DNA from: Tabrizicola fusiformis
GTDB taxonomy: Bacteria > Pseudomonadota > Alphaproteobacteria > Rhodobacterales > Rhodobacteraceae
Direction of reading: 5' to 3'
Length of the DNA: 64,000 nucleotides
Assembly: GCF_013328815.1 (NCBI RefSeq)
Contig: NZ_JABUHN010000002.1
Span: 248,001 to 312,000, forward strand
Shown here: positions 41,411 to 51,505 of the stretch, piece after piece
Layout: every line of letters starts with the position of its first letter
Position numbering within the stretch: position 1 is the first letter of the stretch
Position numbers and translations under genes: made by a program
The notes under the pieces: model-generated
Told to the model about the DNA's origin: nothing
The model's input: only the letters and a program-made list of their open reading frames with translations
The model's database searches: none

Positions 41411-43800
41411 CAGCGCAGGAAAGCCTCTGTCAGATGGTCGGACAGCCCGGCGATCCGCCCCCGCAATTCCCACAGCGCCTCGGTCGTCAGGTCTTCGGGA
41501 CGGTCGGTCACCAGATCGGTGTGCAGCCGCAGCATGGCGCGGCCAAGCTCCGACATCCGGCCCGGGTCATCCTCGCCCGGCAGAAAGCGGATCTGCTCGG
41601 CCAGACCGTCAAGCTGATAGCGGATGGCGCGGGGGTTCATCTCGTCCAGCGCCAGAAGGTCGATCACCGTGGCGCGGCTGGTGGACAGGCTGAAGCGGCG
41701 GCGGTGCGACATCACGCTGTCGCCCACCTCGACCGCAAGGTCGAGCGCACCCTGCGGCGCATCGGGATCGGCCAGCGTGGCCAGTGTGGCGGCCATGCCC
41801 ATGGCGCGTTCATGGTGGCGCCCGATGGTCAGGAAGCGCCAGCCCAGAAAGCGATACATGTTTTCATGCACCAGCCCCGAAAACCCCGTCAGCTTGCGCA
41901 GAAGGGCCGAAAGAGCGCGGGCGGCATCGTCGCCCGGTGTCACCGTGGCGGCCATCCGCCGCGCGGTCTTTTCAAGGTCGATCAGCGCCGACCATGCATC
42001 GGGCGAGAAACGGTCGCGCACCTGCCCGGCGCTGGCAATCGCGGCGGCCAGCGTGGCCAGAAGCCCGGGCGGAACCCCGCCCTCCGGCTCGGCACTAAGG
42101 CTTTCCAAAAGGGGGTCAAGCGCGGCGATCAGCGGCGCTGCCGCCTCTCCGGCTTCGGCCAGCCGCACGTTGCGGGCGCGCAGCAGGCGCATGATGCCCT
42201 CGGTCCGTTCGACATAGCGGCCCAGCCAGAACAGGTTGTCGGCGGCGCGCGAGGGCAGGGCGCCGGGCGTCGTGCGCCGGTAGGGGCCGGGGCTGGCGGG
42301 CACCATGGTATCGCTGGCCACCGGCCGCGGCGAGACGATCCAGACATCCGCCGCCGAGCCGCCGTGCTGCATCGCCAGCGCCTTGGGGTCGGGCGAGGCG
42401 CCAATGCGGGCAAAGCCGCCGGGCATCACCTGCCAGCCGGTTTCGGTGCGCGCCAGAAACACCCGCAGCGACAGCGGACGCGGTTGCAGCCGCCCGTCTA
42501 CCAGCGCGGGGGTGGTGGAAAGGGTGACCGCCTCTTGCGCGACCAGCGCCGCCCCCTCGGCTTCAAGCCGGGCGGCGAGTTCGGCGCGCGACAGGCGGGC
42601 AGCCGGGAAAGCGTCCGAGGTGCCGTCAAAGGGCGATCCGGTGGCGAGCGCCCGGCTCATCACCATGCGGCCTTGGGCGGCCAGAACCTCGGCCCGTTCG
42701 GGCGCGCCGCCGCACCACCATGTGGCGATGTTGGGTATCTTCAGCGGTTCATGCAGCAGATGCGGCGCCAGTTTCGGCAGAAAGGCCATCAGCGCCCGCG
42801 TTTCCAGCACCCCGGACCCCAGCGCATTGACCAGCGTGACCCCCTGCGCCCGCAGCGCCGAGACAAGGCCGGGCGTGCCGATCCGGCTTTGCGGGTTCAG
42901 TTCCAGCGGGTCGGCGAAATCGCCGTCCAGCCGCCGCCACAGCACATCCACCGGCCGCAGCCCCGACACGGTGCGGACCAGCAGGTGGCCTTTCTCGACC
43001 GTCAGATCCTCACCCTGAACCAGGGTGAAGCCCAGATAGCGGGCGATCCAGGCGTGTTCGTAATAGGTTTCGTTCAGGGGCCCGGGTGTCAGGATGGCCA
43101 CCCGCGCCTCGCGGTCGTCGCGCAGCGCCAAGAGGCGGTCGCGGAAATCGCGGAAGAAACCGGCCAGCCGGTGGACGTTCATCCCGGCATAGACCTCGGA
43201 AAAGGCGCGTGAGGTGGCGACGCGGTTTTCCAGCGCATAGCCCGCGCCCGAAGGGGCCTGCGTGCGGTCGGCCAGCACCCACCACTTGCCATCCGGGCCG
43301 CGCCCGATTTCAAAGGCGACGAAATGCAGGTAATGGCCATCGCGCGGGCGCACCCCCACCAGCGGGCGCAGCCATTCGGGATTGCCCGCCACCAGTTGCG
43401 CCGGCAGCATCCCCGAGGCCACCAGCCGGTTGGCGCCGTAAAGATCGGCCATCACCGCTTCGAGAAGGTCGGCACGCTGGGTCAGGGCGGCGGTCAGCCC
43501 GGCCCAGTCCGCCTCGTCGATCAGCACAGGCACATGGGCCAGAGGCCAGGGCCGCTCAACCGACTGGCCGGTGCCGTATTGGCGATAGAAGACGCCGGAA
43601 TCCATCAGATACTGGTCGCCGCGCGCCAGCCGCCGCGCCCGCTCTTCCTCGGGCAGGCCAAGGAAATGCGACAGGAACCCGCGCCAGACCGGGCGCACAA
43701 CGCCCGCACCATCGACCAGCTCATCCGGCACCGTGGCCAGCGGGCGATAGCCCGCCAGCCCCGTGGCGAGGGTCTGCTCTGCGTCGTCGGCGCGTGTCAT
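41410..43800 (-). CDS. circularly permuted ATP-grasp fused to alpha-E domain
   Basis: A 796-residue fusion. Residues 1-510 are a type 2 circularly permuted ATP-grasp ligase with MDSGVFYRQYGTGQ, VADRTQAPSGAGYALENR-like (LADRTQAPSGAGYALENRV) and ILTPGPLNETYYEHAWIARYLG. From about 516 the alpha-helical alpha-E domain (DUF403) begins: LPSRAADNLFWLGRYVERTEG. In many bacteria these are two separate adjacent genes. Both were predicted by comparative genomics to belong to peptide-ligation systems with transglutaminases; the product is unknown. Confidence 0.9.
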   Translation of the reverse strand: MTRADDAEQTLATGLAGYRPLATVPDELVDGAGVVRPVWRGFLSHFLGLPEEERARRLARGDQYLMDSGVFYRQYGTGQSVERPWPLAHVPVLIDEADWAGLTAALTQRADLLEAVMADLYGANRLVASGMLPAQLVAGNPEWLRPLVGVRPRDGHYLHFVAFEIGRGPDGKWWVLADRTQAPSGAGYALENRVATSRAFSEVYAGMNVHRLAGFFRDFRDRLLALRDDREARVAILTPGPLNETYYEHAWIARYLGFTLVQGEDLTVEKGHLLVRTVSGLRPVDVLWRRLDGDFADPLELNPQSRIGTPGLVSALRAQGVTLVNALGSGVLETRALMAFLPKLAPHLLHEPLKIPNIATWWCGGAPERAEVLAAQGRMVMSRALATGSPFDGTSDAFPAARLSRAELAARLEAEGAALVAQEAVTLSTTPALVDGRLQPRPLSLRVFLARTETGWQVMPGGFARIGASPDPKALAMQHGGSAADVWIVSPRPVASDTMVPASPGPYRRTTPGALPSRAADNLFWLGRYVERTEGIMRLLRARNVRLAEAGEAAAPLIAALDPLLESLSAEPEGGVPPGLLATLAAAIASAGQVRDRFSPDAWSALIDLEKTARRMAATVTPGDDAARALSALLRKLTGFSGLVHENMYRFLGWRFLTIGRHHERAMGMAATLATLADPDAPQGALDLAVEVGDSVMSHRRRFSLSTSRATVIDLLALDEMNPRAIRYQLDGLAEQIRFLPGEDDPGRMSELGRAMLRLHTDLVTDRPEDLTTEALWELRGRIAGLSDHLTEAFLR

Positions 43801-43806
43801 GCGTTC

Positions 43807-46800
43807 TTAGACCCCGAGCGGGCGGCGCAGGTCAAGCGTGAAGGGAAATTCGGGTGTGCGCCGCTCTGTCGCCACCCGATGAAAGCCGGGACGGTGGCCA
43901 TGCGGGAAGAACCGCGCCAGCCGCCGCGCCTCGGCCTCGTTGCCGTTGACCGGGAAGGTGTCATAGTTGCGCCCGCCCGGATGGGCGACGTTATAGACAC
44001 AGCCACCGATCGCGCGCCCCGACCAGCGGTCATGGATGTCGAAGGTCAGCGGCGCATCAACCGGCAGCACCGGATGGATGGCCGAGGCGGGCTGCCACGC
44101 CTTGAACCGCACCCCGGCCACCGCCACGCCATTCGCCACCTGCGTCAGCGGCAATTCGCGCCCGTTGCAGGTGACGGTATAGCGGCTGGGGTCAGCGGTG
44201 GTCAGTTTTACCTGCAACCGTTCGGTGGAACTGTCGGTATAGCGCACGGTGCCGCCGATGGCGCCGGTTTCGCCCAGCACATGCCAGGGTTCCAGCGCCT
44301 GCCGCAGCTCCAGATGGGTGCCTTCGTATTCCACCTCGCCGCAGAAGGGGAAGCGGAACTCGCCCTGCGCGGTGAACCAGTCTTCCTGCATGGCAAAGCC
44401 GTTCTGCCGCAGATCGGCCAGCACGTCGCGGAAATCCTCCCAGACGAAATGCGGCAGCATGAAGCGGTCATGCAGCGCGGTGCCCCAGCGCGTCAGGTCG
44501 CCTTGCGCCGGATTGGCCCAGAACCGCGCGATCAGCGCCCGGATCAGCAATTGCTGGGCCAGCGACATCCGCGCATCCGGCGGCATCTCGAAGCCACGGA
44601 ACTCAACCAGACCCAGCCGTCCGGTGGGGCCATCGGGGGAATAAAGCTTGTCGATGCAAATCTCGGCGCGGTGGGTGTTGCCTGTGACATCGGTCAGCAT
44701 GTTGCGCAACAGCCGGTCGGTCAGCCAGGGCAGCGGTTGCACGCCTTGGCCGGGTGCCGGAATCTGGCTGAGGGCGATTTCCATTTCGTAAAGCGCGTCA
44801 TGCCGGGCTTCGTCGATCCGGGGCGCTTGGCTGGTCGGTCCGATGAACAGGCCCGAGAAGAGGTAAGACAGGCTCGGATGCCGGTTCCAGTGCAGGATCA
44901 GCGATTTCAGCAGATCGGGCCGCCGCAGGAAGGGGCTGTCATTGGTGTTGGCACCGCCCACCACCACATGGTTGCCGCCGCCGGTGCCGGTATGCTTGCC
45001 GTCGATCATGAACTTTTCGGCGCCAAGGCGCGACTGGCGGGCCTCTTCATAGACCGCCTGCGTGATGGCAACGCAATCATCCCAGCTATGGGCGGGGTGG
45101 ATGTTCACCTCGATCACGCCCGGATCGGGCGCGACGCGGATCACGTTCAGGCGCGGGTCATGCGGCGGCGCGTAACCTTCGATATGCACCGGCAGGTTCA
45201 GCCGCTTGGCAGCCGCCTCGGCGGCGTGGAGCAGATCAAGGTAATCCTCAAGGCTGACCACCGGCGGCATGAAGACGCAAAGCCGCCCGTCACGCGGCTC
45301 GACCGACAGGGCGGTGCGGATATAGCCGTCCACCTCGGCCACCGGGCTGCCTTGCGGAATCTGGTCGCCTTGCGGGCTGTGGGCGACAAAACTGGCCCGG
45401 GCCTGCGATTTGCGCTCCGCTTCGGGCGGGGTGAAATCGGGCAGGGGGGGGCGTTCGACGGTGGGGTCGGCGGGGTTGATATAGGGATACTGGCTGGCCG
45501 GGATCCAGGGCAACGATTCCAGCGGCAGGCGATAGCCGACCGGGCTGTCGCCCGGCACAAGAAACATGAAGCCGCGCCGCAGCCGCCATTTCTCGGTCCG
45601 CCAGCGGCGATCTGTCGCCCGGCCCTGCCAGCTTTGCACCGGCAGGATGAAGCCCGAAGGTTCGGTCAGGCCGCGGTTGAAGACGGTTGCCAGACGGTGC
45701 CGCGCCTCGGGGTCTTTCAGTTCCGAATTGGCGGGGGTGACATTGGCCGGCAAATTCGCCTCTTTCACCAGCCATTCGGCGGGGTCTTCATAGGCGGGCA
45801 GGATGCAATCTTCTTCAACCTCAAGCTCTGCCGCGATTTCGCGCAGCAGTTCTTGCGCGTCGAGCGTGGTCACGCCGGTATCGCGCCCCTCGGCGGCGAT
45901 CAGAGCCGGGTCGGACCAGACCGGCTGGCCATCGGTGCGCCAGTAAAGCGAGAAGGTCCAGCGCGGCAGGCTTTCGCCCGGATACCATTTGCCCTGCCCG
46001 TAATGCAGAAAACCGCCGGGCGCGAAACGGTCGCGCAGGCGGCGTATCAAGGTATCGGCCAGCGTCCGCTTGGTCGGTCCGACGGCGGCGGTGTTCCATT
46101 CATCCGCCTCGAAATCGTCGATCGACACGAAGGTCGGCTCGCCCCCCATGGTCAGGCGGACATCGCCTGCGGCAAGGGCGGCATCCACCTGATGGCCAAG
46201 GGCGTTCAGATCGTCCCAGGCTTCGTCGCTGAAGGGTTTGGTGATGCGCGGGTGTTCGGCCACGCGCCGCACCTGCATGTCAAAGTCGAAATCGACCTCT
46301 GCATAGCTCGCCATGCCCGAAATCGGCGCGGCATTGCGGTAATGCGGGGTGGCCGCCAGCGGAATGTGGCTTTCGCCGGTCAGCAGGCCGCTGGTCGGGT
46401 CCAGCCCGATCCAGCCGGCGCCGGGCAGGTAGACCTCGCACCAGGCATGAAGATCGGTGAAATCCACCTCGGTTCCCGAGGGGCCGTCCAGCGCCTTGAG
46501 ATCGGGCTTGAGCTGGATCAGATAGCCTGAGACGAAGCGCGCGGCAAAACCCAGATGCCGCAGCATGTTGACCAAGAGCCAAGAGGAATCGCGGCACGAA
46601 CCCGAAGCCTTGGCCAGCGTTTCATCCGGGGTCTGCACCCCCGGCTCCAGCCGGATCAAATAGTTGATGTCGCGCGACAACTGCATGTTCAGCCCGACAA
46701 CGAAATCGACCGTGCCGGTCGGGTCGCGCGGGATGCGCGCTAGATAGGCCATCAGCTCGGGGCCCACTTCCTCGGCCCGGCGGTAAATCTCCAGATCGTC

Positions 46801-47133
46801 CAACAGGTCGGCAGGGTATTCGAAGGGCCAGGTCTGGGCGCTTTCCTCGACGAAGAAGTCGAAGGGGTTATAGACGGTCATGTCCGCGACCAGATCGACC
46901 TCGATCTTCAGTTCGGTCACCGGCTCGGGGAAGACGAAGCGGGCCAGCCAGTTGCCGAACGGGTCTTGCTGGTGGTTCACGAAATGCCCGCCGGGCGAAA
47001 CCTTGAGCGAATGCGAGATCACATGCGTCCGGCTGTGCGGCGCGGGGCGCAGCCGGATGACCTGCGGGCCAAGGATCACCGGGCGGTCATATTTGTAATG
47101 GGTCAGGTGGTGGATGCTGGCCTTGATCGACAT
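43807..47133 (-). CDS. transglutaminase plus DUF2126 amidoligase-like protein
   Basis: An 1108-residue protein. The N-terminal third is a transglutaminase-like module with Cys near 180 ([10 protein letters not shown]), His near 228 ([10 protein letters not shown]) and Asp near 243 (GLDPTSG). The rest is DUF2126, described as a putative amidoligase: [46 protein letters not shown] and [14 protein letters not shown]. It is the first gene of the three-gene operon, 6 bases before the ATP-grasp fusion. I chose the ATG at 47133 because [18 protein letters not shown] is the usual N-terminus. No signal peptide, so it acts in the cytoplasm. Confidence 0.9.
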   Translation of the reverse strand: MSIKASIHHLTHYKYDRPVILGPQVIRLRPAPHSRTHVISHSLKVSPGGHFVNHQQDPFGNWLARFVFPEPVTELKIEVDLVADMTVYNPFDFFVEESAQTWPFEYPADLLDDLEIYRRAEEVGPELMAYLARIPRDPTGTVDFVVGLNMQLSRDINYLIRLEPGVQTPDETLAKASGSCRDSSWLLVNMLRHLGFAARFVSGYLIQLKPDLKALDGPSGTEVDFTDLHAWCEVYLPGAGWIGLDPTSGLLTGESHIPLAATPHYRNAAPISGMASYAEVDFDFDMQVRRVAEHPRITKPFSDEAWDDLNALGHQVDAALAAGDVRLTMGGEPTFVSIDDFEADEWNTAAVGPTKRTLADTLIRRLRDRFAPGGFLHYGQGKWYPGESLPRWTFSLYWRTDGQPVWSDPALIAAEGRDTGVTTLDAQELLREIAAELEVEEDCILPAYEDPAEWLVKEANLPANVTPANSELKDPEARHRLATVFNRGLTEPSGFILPVQSWQGRATDRRWRTEKWRLRRGFMFLVPGDSPVGYRLPLESLPWIPASQYPYINPADPTVERPPLPDFTPPEAERKSQARASFVAHSPQGDQIPQGSPVAEVDGYIRTALSVEPRDGRLCVFMPPVVSLEDYLDLLHAAEAAAKRLNLPVHIEGYAPPHDPRLNVIRVAPDPGVIEVNIHPAHSWDDCVAITQAVYEEARQSRLGAEKFMIDGKHTGTGGGNHVVVGGANTNDSPFLRRPDLLKSLILHWNRHPSLSYLFSGLFIGPTSQAPRIDEARHDALYEMEIALSQIPAPGQGVQPLPWLTDRLLRNMLTDVTGNTHRAEICIDKLYSPDGPTGRLGLVEFRGFEMPPDARMSLAQQLLIRALIARFWANPAQGDLTRWGTALHDRFMLPHFVWEDFRDVLADLRQNGFAMQEDWFTAQGEFRFPFCGEVEYEGTHLELRQALEPWHVLGETGAIGGTVRYTDSSTERLQVKLTTADPSRYTVTCNGRELPLTQVANGVAVAGVRFKAWQPASAIHPVLPVDAPLTFDIHDRWSGRAIGGCVYNVAHPGGRNYDTFPVNGNEAEARRLARFFPHGHRPGFHRVATERRTPEFPFTLDLRRPLGV

Positions 47134-47292
47134 TCGGTGTTCCGCGCTTTGACTGGCCACAGATCAGGGCCTTGGCTGCCATCCTGCAAGCAAACCGCGA
47201 CGGGTTCCAGCCTGCGACACAAGGGGCGGAAATATCGCCGGGTTTTGCGGCAGATGTGCCTAAAATGCGGGCGTTGGTCTGCGGGGTGGGCC

Positions 47293-47345
47293 CCGGAGGG
47301 TTTCACACCCTCCGGACCTCCCGTGGGATATTTAGGGACAGATGA
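47293..47345 (+). repeat. hairpin plus GGGATATTT element, copy 5
   Basis: A perfect 8-bp hairpin CCGGAGGG/CCCTCCGG at 47293-47315 is followed by ACCTCCCGTGGGATATTTAG and a GATGAATG end. This matches the layout of copy 2: hairpin, GGGATATTT, then an ATGAA-type end. It lies between the P450 stop (47363) and the DUF2126 start. Besides this the 229-base gap shows nothing. Confidence 0.55.
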
Positions 47346-47362
47346 ATGTCAGGCCCAGAAGA

Positions 47363-48544
47363 TCAGGCGCTGACGGGCAGAGCAGTCAGGCCGTGGAAAT
47401 GGTAGACATCGCCGTAGCGCGGTTTCGCGGCGAGGTGCAGGCCGGGCAGGCGTTCGAACAGGATGGGCAGGGCGGTGACCAGCTCCAGCCTTGCCAGAGG
47501 GGCGCCGACGCAGAAATGCAGGCCCGCGCCGAAGGTGGCATTGGGCTTGACCGGGCGGGCCGGGCGGAACTTTGCCGGGCTGTCCCAGACGCCCGGATCG
47601 CGGTTGGCGGCGGCCAGCAAAAGCGCGACCTGATCGCCGCGCTTGAAGTGGTGACCCATCACCTCGATATCGTCATAGGCCCAGCGGGTGAACATATGCA
47701 GCGCCGGGTCAAAGCGCAGGATTTCCTCGACCGTGCCTTCGGCGGCCTCGGGCGCAAGGGCTGAATGAGGGGTTTTCGTCTCCAGCAGGGTTTTCACCCC
47801 GTTGCCGATGGTGTGAACCGTCGCCTCATGCCCGGCATTCAGCAGCAGGATGCAGGTGGTGATCAGCTCATCCGTGGTCAGACGCTCGCCTTCGCTTTCG
47901 GCGGCGATCAGGCTGGTAATCAGATCATCGCGCGGATCGTTGCGGCGGGCCTCGACATAGCCGCGCATGAAGGCGACGAAAGCCTCGGTCGCGGCAACGG
48001 CGCGGTCTTCGGTCTCGCGGGTGCGACCGGCCATATACATGCCGACCATGGCATTGGACCAGCGCAGGAGGTCGTCCGACATCTCTTCGGGCACGCCGAG
48101 CAGCCGGGCGATGATGATGACCGGCAGCTTTTGCCCGAAATGTTTCAGCAGATCGAACTCGCCGGCGGGCAGCGCGTCGATCAGCTCATGCGTCAGCGTG
48201 GCGATTTCGGGTTGCAGCGCGGCGATGCGGCGCGAGGTGAAGGCGCGCAGCACAAGGGAGCGCAGCCGGGTGTGGCGGGGCGGTTCCAGCTCCAGCATGG
48301 AATGCGCCTCGACCGCGTAGAAGGGGCGGAGGTGGTCGGGGATGGCCGGGGCCAGTTCGGCGGGCACCTCGCGGCCAAAGCGGCGGTCGCGGAAGATGGC
48401 ATTCACCGCCGCCGCATTGCCGGTGCAGGTCATGCGGTAATCGGCCCAGTGGAAGAACGGGCCATGGGCGCGGGCGGCCTCATAAAACGGATAGGGGTTC
48501 TGCACGAAACCCGGCTCGGTCGGTGATTGGTGCAGCGTGATCAT
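47363..48544 (-). CDS. cytochrome P450 (CYP-A type, soluble)
   Basis: A 393-residue soluble P450. The I-helix motif is NAGHEATVH, the EXXR-like EEILRFDPALHM is present, and the heme ligand is Cys345 in FGAGLHFCVGAPLARLE. This is the typical bacterial class that receives electrons from a ferredoxin; none is encoded nearby. Its ATG overlaps the stop of the EamA gene (ATGA), so it is translated after the exporter. Confidence 0.9.
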   Translation of the reverse strand: MITLHQSPTEPGFVQNPYPFYEAARAHGPFFHWADYRMTCTGNAAAVNAIFRDRRFGREVPAELAPAIPDHLRPFYAVEAHSMLELEPPRHTRLRSLVLRAFTSRRIAALQPEIATLTHELIDALPAGEFDLLKHFGQKLPVIIIARLLGVPEEMSDDLLRWSNAMVGMYMAGRTRETEDRAVAATEAFVAFMRGYVEARRNDPRDDLITSLIAAESEGERLTTDELITTCILLLNAGHEATVHTIGNGVKTLLETKTPHSALAPEAAEGTVEEILRFDPALHMFTRWAYDDIEVMGHHFKRGDQVALLLAAANRDPGVWDSPAKFRPARPVKPNATFGAGLHFCVGAPLARLELVTALPILFERLPGLHLAAKPRYGDVYHFHGLTALPVSA

Positions 48545-49464
48545 CGCCGCAGCCCCAAGGGGATGATCCCCTGCGCCACCAGCACCCCCAGCGCGACCAG
48601 CCCCGCCGCCGCCGCCTGACCCCAATCCCAAAGCCCGCCCATCGCAAAGAGAATGATCATCACATAGAAGGGCGCCGCGTTGATGTGCAGCGACGACAGG
48701 CCGATGCCCAGCCGTTCAACCGACATGATCCACATAAGCTGACTGATCCCCAGCGAGCCGACCGAGAAGGCCAGCAGCGCCAGCACCTCGCGCAGGCCCC
48801 AGGGGGTGAAATCGGGCAGGGGGGCGCCAAGGCCGATCTGACCCAAGGCAACCGTCGCGGTGGCAATCGCGGCGCCCGAAATGGTCAGTGCCGTCCGCCC
48901 GATGGGCGAGAGCGCCGGAAAGGCGGTGACGGTCAGCCGCGATCCCAGCGCAAAGGCCAGCACCGAGCAGAAGCATAGCGCCGCGCCAAGGCCCAGCGAC
49001 AGCCCGCCCGCGCGGAAATCCAGCGCCATCATGCCGCCGACCAGCGACAGCACCAGCCCGAGGATCAGCGCGGCGGTCAACTTGCGCCCGTCCAGCGCCA
49101 CTTCCAGCGCGATACCGACCACCGGCAGGGTGGCCGAAATCACCGCCGCCGTAACCGCCCCGCCCCGCGCCTGACCCAGAATCAGGAACCACGCGCCCAG
49201 CCCGATCAGGCTGCCCACCGCGATGCCCTTCAGCCAGTTGACCCGCGCCATCGCCCCCGGCCCCTCCATCAGCGCCCAGATCGGCAACAGCGACAGGGCG
49301 GCCAGCGCCATGCGCAGCGCGGTCAGTTGCTCGGCCGGCAAAAGCGGGATGATGAAATCGGCCGCGGGCAGGCCGGCGGCCCAGATCAGCATGGAGGCCA
49401 TGCAGATCAGGTTCGCGGCCAAAAGGCCCCGGGCGGGAGCGGGGGAGGTGAGTTCGGCGGTCAT
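48541..49464 (-). CDS. EamA-family (DMT) transporter
   Basis: A 307-residue membrane protein with ten helices in two EamA repeats (first from about residue 12, second from about 160, SLGLGAALCFCSVLAFALGSR). The family exports small metabolites. Direct coupling to a cytochrome P450 downstream suggests export of, or protection from, a compound the P450 modifies; that is inference. Confidence 0.88.
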   Translation of the reverse strand: MTAELTSPAPARGLLAANLICMASMLIWAAGLPAADFIIPLLPAEQLTALRMALAALSLLPIWALMEGPGAMARVNWLKGIAVGSLIGLGAWFLILGQARGGAVTAAVISATLPVVGIALEVALDGRKLTAALILGLVLSLVGGMMALDFRAGGLSLGLGAALCFCSVLAFALGSRLTVTAFPALSPIGRTALTISGAAIATATVALGQIGLGAPLPDFTPWGLREVLALLAFSVGSLGISQLMWIMSVERLGIGLSSLHINAAPFYVMIILFAMGGLWDWGQAAAAGLVALGVLVAQGIIPLGLRR

Positions 49465-49523
49465 GGTGCTATCTTGCAGATTGGCCGGTCGCGGACTGTT
49501 CCAGCCGCGACCTTGTGCCGCTG

Positions 49524-50267
49524 TCAGGCGGCGGAAAGTGCTGCAACAATGGCGCCAAAATCGGCGGCCTTCAGGCTGGCCCCGCCGACCAATGCGCCAT
49601 CGACATGCGGCACGGCAAAAATCTCGGTGGCGTTCGAGGGTTTGACCGAACCGCCATAGAGCAGCCGCACGCCTGCCGCCTCGGCGCCGATCCGCGCCGT
49701 CAGACGGTCGCGCAGGAAGGCGTGAACCTCGGCGATCTGCTCCAGCGTCGGGGTGCGGCCGGTGCCGATGGCCCAGACCGGCTCATAGGCCAGGACCAGC
49801 GTGGCGGCGGTCGAGGCGGCGGGAACCGAACCGTCAAGCTGCGCCCCGATCACCGCCAGCGTTTCGCCCGCGTCGCGCTGGGCTTCGGTCTCGCCGACAC
49901 AGACGACCGGCACAAGGCCCGCCGCCACCGCGGCTTCGGCCTTGGCATGGACCAGCGCATCGGTTTCGCCATGGTCGGCGCGGCGTTCGGAATGGCCGAG
50001 GATGACATAGGCCGCCCCGGCATCCTTCAGCATGGCCGCCGAAAGGTCGCCGGTATGGGCGCCCGAAGCCTTGGCATGGCAATCCTGCCCGCCCAAGGCC
50101 AGAATCGAGCCGCGCGCCGCCCAGTTGGCCTGTGCGATCAGCGTGGCGGGCGGGCAAAGCAGCATCTCGCAGCCGGGGGCCGGATGGGCGGCAATCAGCG
50201 CCTGCACCTCGGCCAGCGATGCCGCCGTGCCGTTCATCTTCCAGTTTCCAGCCGCCAGTTTCCGCAT
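49524..50267 (-). CDS. tpiA: triosephosphate isomerase
   Basis: A 247-residue TIM barrel. The substrate Lys is in AAGNWKMNG, the catalytic His in [12 protein letters not shown] and the catalytic Glu in [12 protein letters not shown]. The phosphate loop is [11 protein letters not shown]. It interconverts DHAP and G3P. A terminator hairpin stands upstream, so it is transcribed alone. Confidence 0.96.
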   Translation of the reverse strand: MRKLAAGNWKMNGTAASLAEVQALIAAHPAPGCEMLLCPPATLIAQANWAARGSILALGGQDCHAKASGAHTGDLSAAMLKDAGAAYVILGHSERRADHGETDALVHAKAEAAVAAGLVPVVCVGETEAQRDAGETLAVIGAQLDGSVPAASTAATLVLAYEPVWAIGTGRTPTLEQIAEVHAFLRDRLTARIGAEAAGVRLLYGGSVKPSNATEIFAVPHVDGALVGGASLKAADFGAIVAALSAA

Positions 50268-50356
50268 CGCATCCTCCCGTTTCCCTGCCCGACAGGGTTA
50301 GCGGCAACAGCCGCCTTGCGGAAGGGGCCAATCTGCCGCGTGGCAGAAATGAAAGA

Positions 50357-50378
50357 CCCGCAGGGCAAAACCTGCGGG
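50357..50378 (-). terminator. terminator behind the Fe-S carrier gene
   Basis: An 8-bp stem CCCGCAGG/CCTGCGGG with a 6-base loop, followed on the minus strand by TCTTTCATTTC. It ends the upstream gene and separates it from tpiA. Confidence 0.65.
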
Positions 50379-50412
50379 CGAACTGGTTACTCTCGCGCGT
50401 TCTTCGGGGGGA

Positions 50413-50769
50413 TCAGGCGGGCTGATCCTTGAACTTGATGGATTCGCCGCAGCCACAGGCTTCGGCCACATTGGGGTTGCGGAACTTGAAGCCAGCCTGC
50501 AGCAGATCGACCTCGTAGTCGATCTCGGTGCCGATCAGGAACATCTGCGCCATGGGGGCGATCAGCACGCGGGCGCCGTCCTGTTCCACCACCTCGTCCA
50601 GCGGGTTCACCTCGGCCACATAATCCATGGTGTATTCCATGCCCGCACAGCCGCCCTTCTTGACGCCGATGCGCAGCCCTTTGGAGGACTGTTTCTCCAT
50701 CAGCCGGGCGATCTGCTTCGCCGCGATGGGGGTCAGGGTGACGGCGGCCTTGCCGGGAATGCCGAACAT
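50413..50769 (-). CDS. A-type iron-sulfur carrier (HesB/IscA/SufA family)
   Basis: A 118-residue carrier with the three conserved cysteines: Cys in KKGGCAGMEYTM and the pair in ACGCGESI. It passes assembled Fe-S clusters to target proteins. AAAGGAG lies before the ATG at 50769, which fixes the start. The sufT gene lies nearby at 52235, which favours the SUF system. Confidence 0.9.
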   Translation of the reverse strand: MFGIPGKAAVTLTPIAAKQIARLMEKQSSKGLRIGVKKGGCAGMEYTMDYVAEVNPLDEVVEQDGARVLIAPMAQMFLIGTEIDYEVDLLQAGFKFRNPNVAEACGCGESIKFKDQPA

Positions 50770-50791
50770 GGGATTCTCCTTTGCTGTCAAT

Positions 50792-51505
50792 CTAGGGTGT
50801 CGCGGGCGAAATTCCAAGCGGTGGCAGCAGGGCCATCAGTGCAACCGTGCCATAGCCTGCCAGCATGGCCCAGCCGAACGAGGCCAGCGTGCCGATGATG
50901 ACATATTCCGACAGCGCCCGGTCATCCTTGACCGCCCCGAACCGCAAGATCGACTTGGCCGCCATCAGAAGGCCCACGTCCTCGGGCTGGCCGAGGAGGA
51001 TAAGGCCGAAGATCAGCCCCCGTTCTAGGAGCCCGATGATCCGCCCGGCGCCTTGCAGTCCCTCGACCGGGACAGTCAGCGCGAAAGGCGCCATCAACAG
51101 GCCGATGGCAAAGCCGCCCGCCCGTGTGGCCAGAAGAAAGCCCGCCAGCAGGGTGAAAAGTCCAGGCAGCGCGGCGATCCCGCCCCAGAGCCCTTGGCCA
51201 TAAAGCCCGGGCTGCCACAGCGCCAATGCCGCAAGGGCCGCCAGATGCGCCGCCTGATCGGCCAGAAACCCCGAAAGGCCGCGCCCGACCAGTGCCTTGA
51301 CCGCATCCACCGCCAGATGCAGCGCCGTCAGCCAGATCAGCGACAGCGTGACCTGCCCGGTCGTGATCACGGCACAGATCAGCACCACCGCCCCATGCGC
51401 CGCCAACCCCGCCACCCGCCGCTTGTTCGCCACCATCCATCCGCTCTGAAACACGAAATCGGCAAGGACATGGGCGAGGAGGAGGGCGGCGAGGGTTTCA
51501 GGCAT
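50792..51505 (-). CDS. DUF3307 membrane protein
   Basis: A 237-residue protein with about six membrane helices. The N-terminal block LLLAHVLADFVFQSGWMVANKR and the ALHLAVDAVKAL segment are the DUF3307 signature. Function is unknown. It starts within the satD-like gene (8-base overlap, GCAGGAG Shine-Dalgarno inside that gene), so both are coupled. I chose the second ATG (51505) for that reason. Confidence 0.82.
   Translation of the reverse strand: MPETLAALLLAHVLADFVFQSGWMVANKRRVAGLAAHGAVVLICAVITTGQVTLSLIWLTALHLAVDAVKALVGRGLSGFLADQAAHLAALAALALWQPGLYGQGLWGGIAALPGLFTLLAGFLLATRAGGFAIGLLMAPFALTVPVEGLQGAGRIIGLLERGLIFGLILLGQPEDVGLLMAAKSILRFGAVKDDRALSEYVIIGTLASFGWAMLAGYGTVALMALLPPLGISPATP

Noticed and set aside
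41410-43800. Artificial joining of separate ATP-grasp and alpha-E genes
   Set aside because: The frame is continuous with no stop or odd composition at the junction near residue 516, so it is read as a true fusion.
43324-46530. Open frame of 1068 codons on the plus strand
   Set aside because: It runs opposite the ATP-grasp and DUF2126 genes and has the composition of an antisense shadow.
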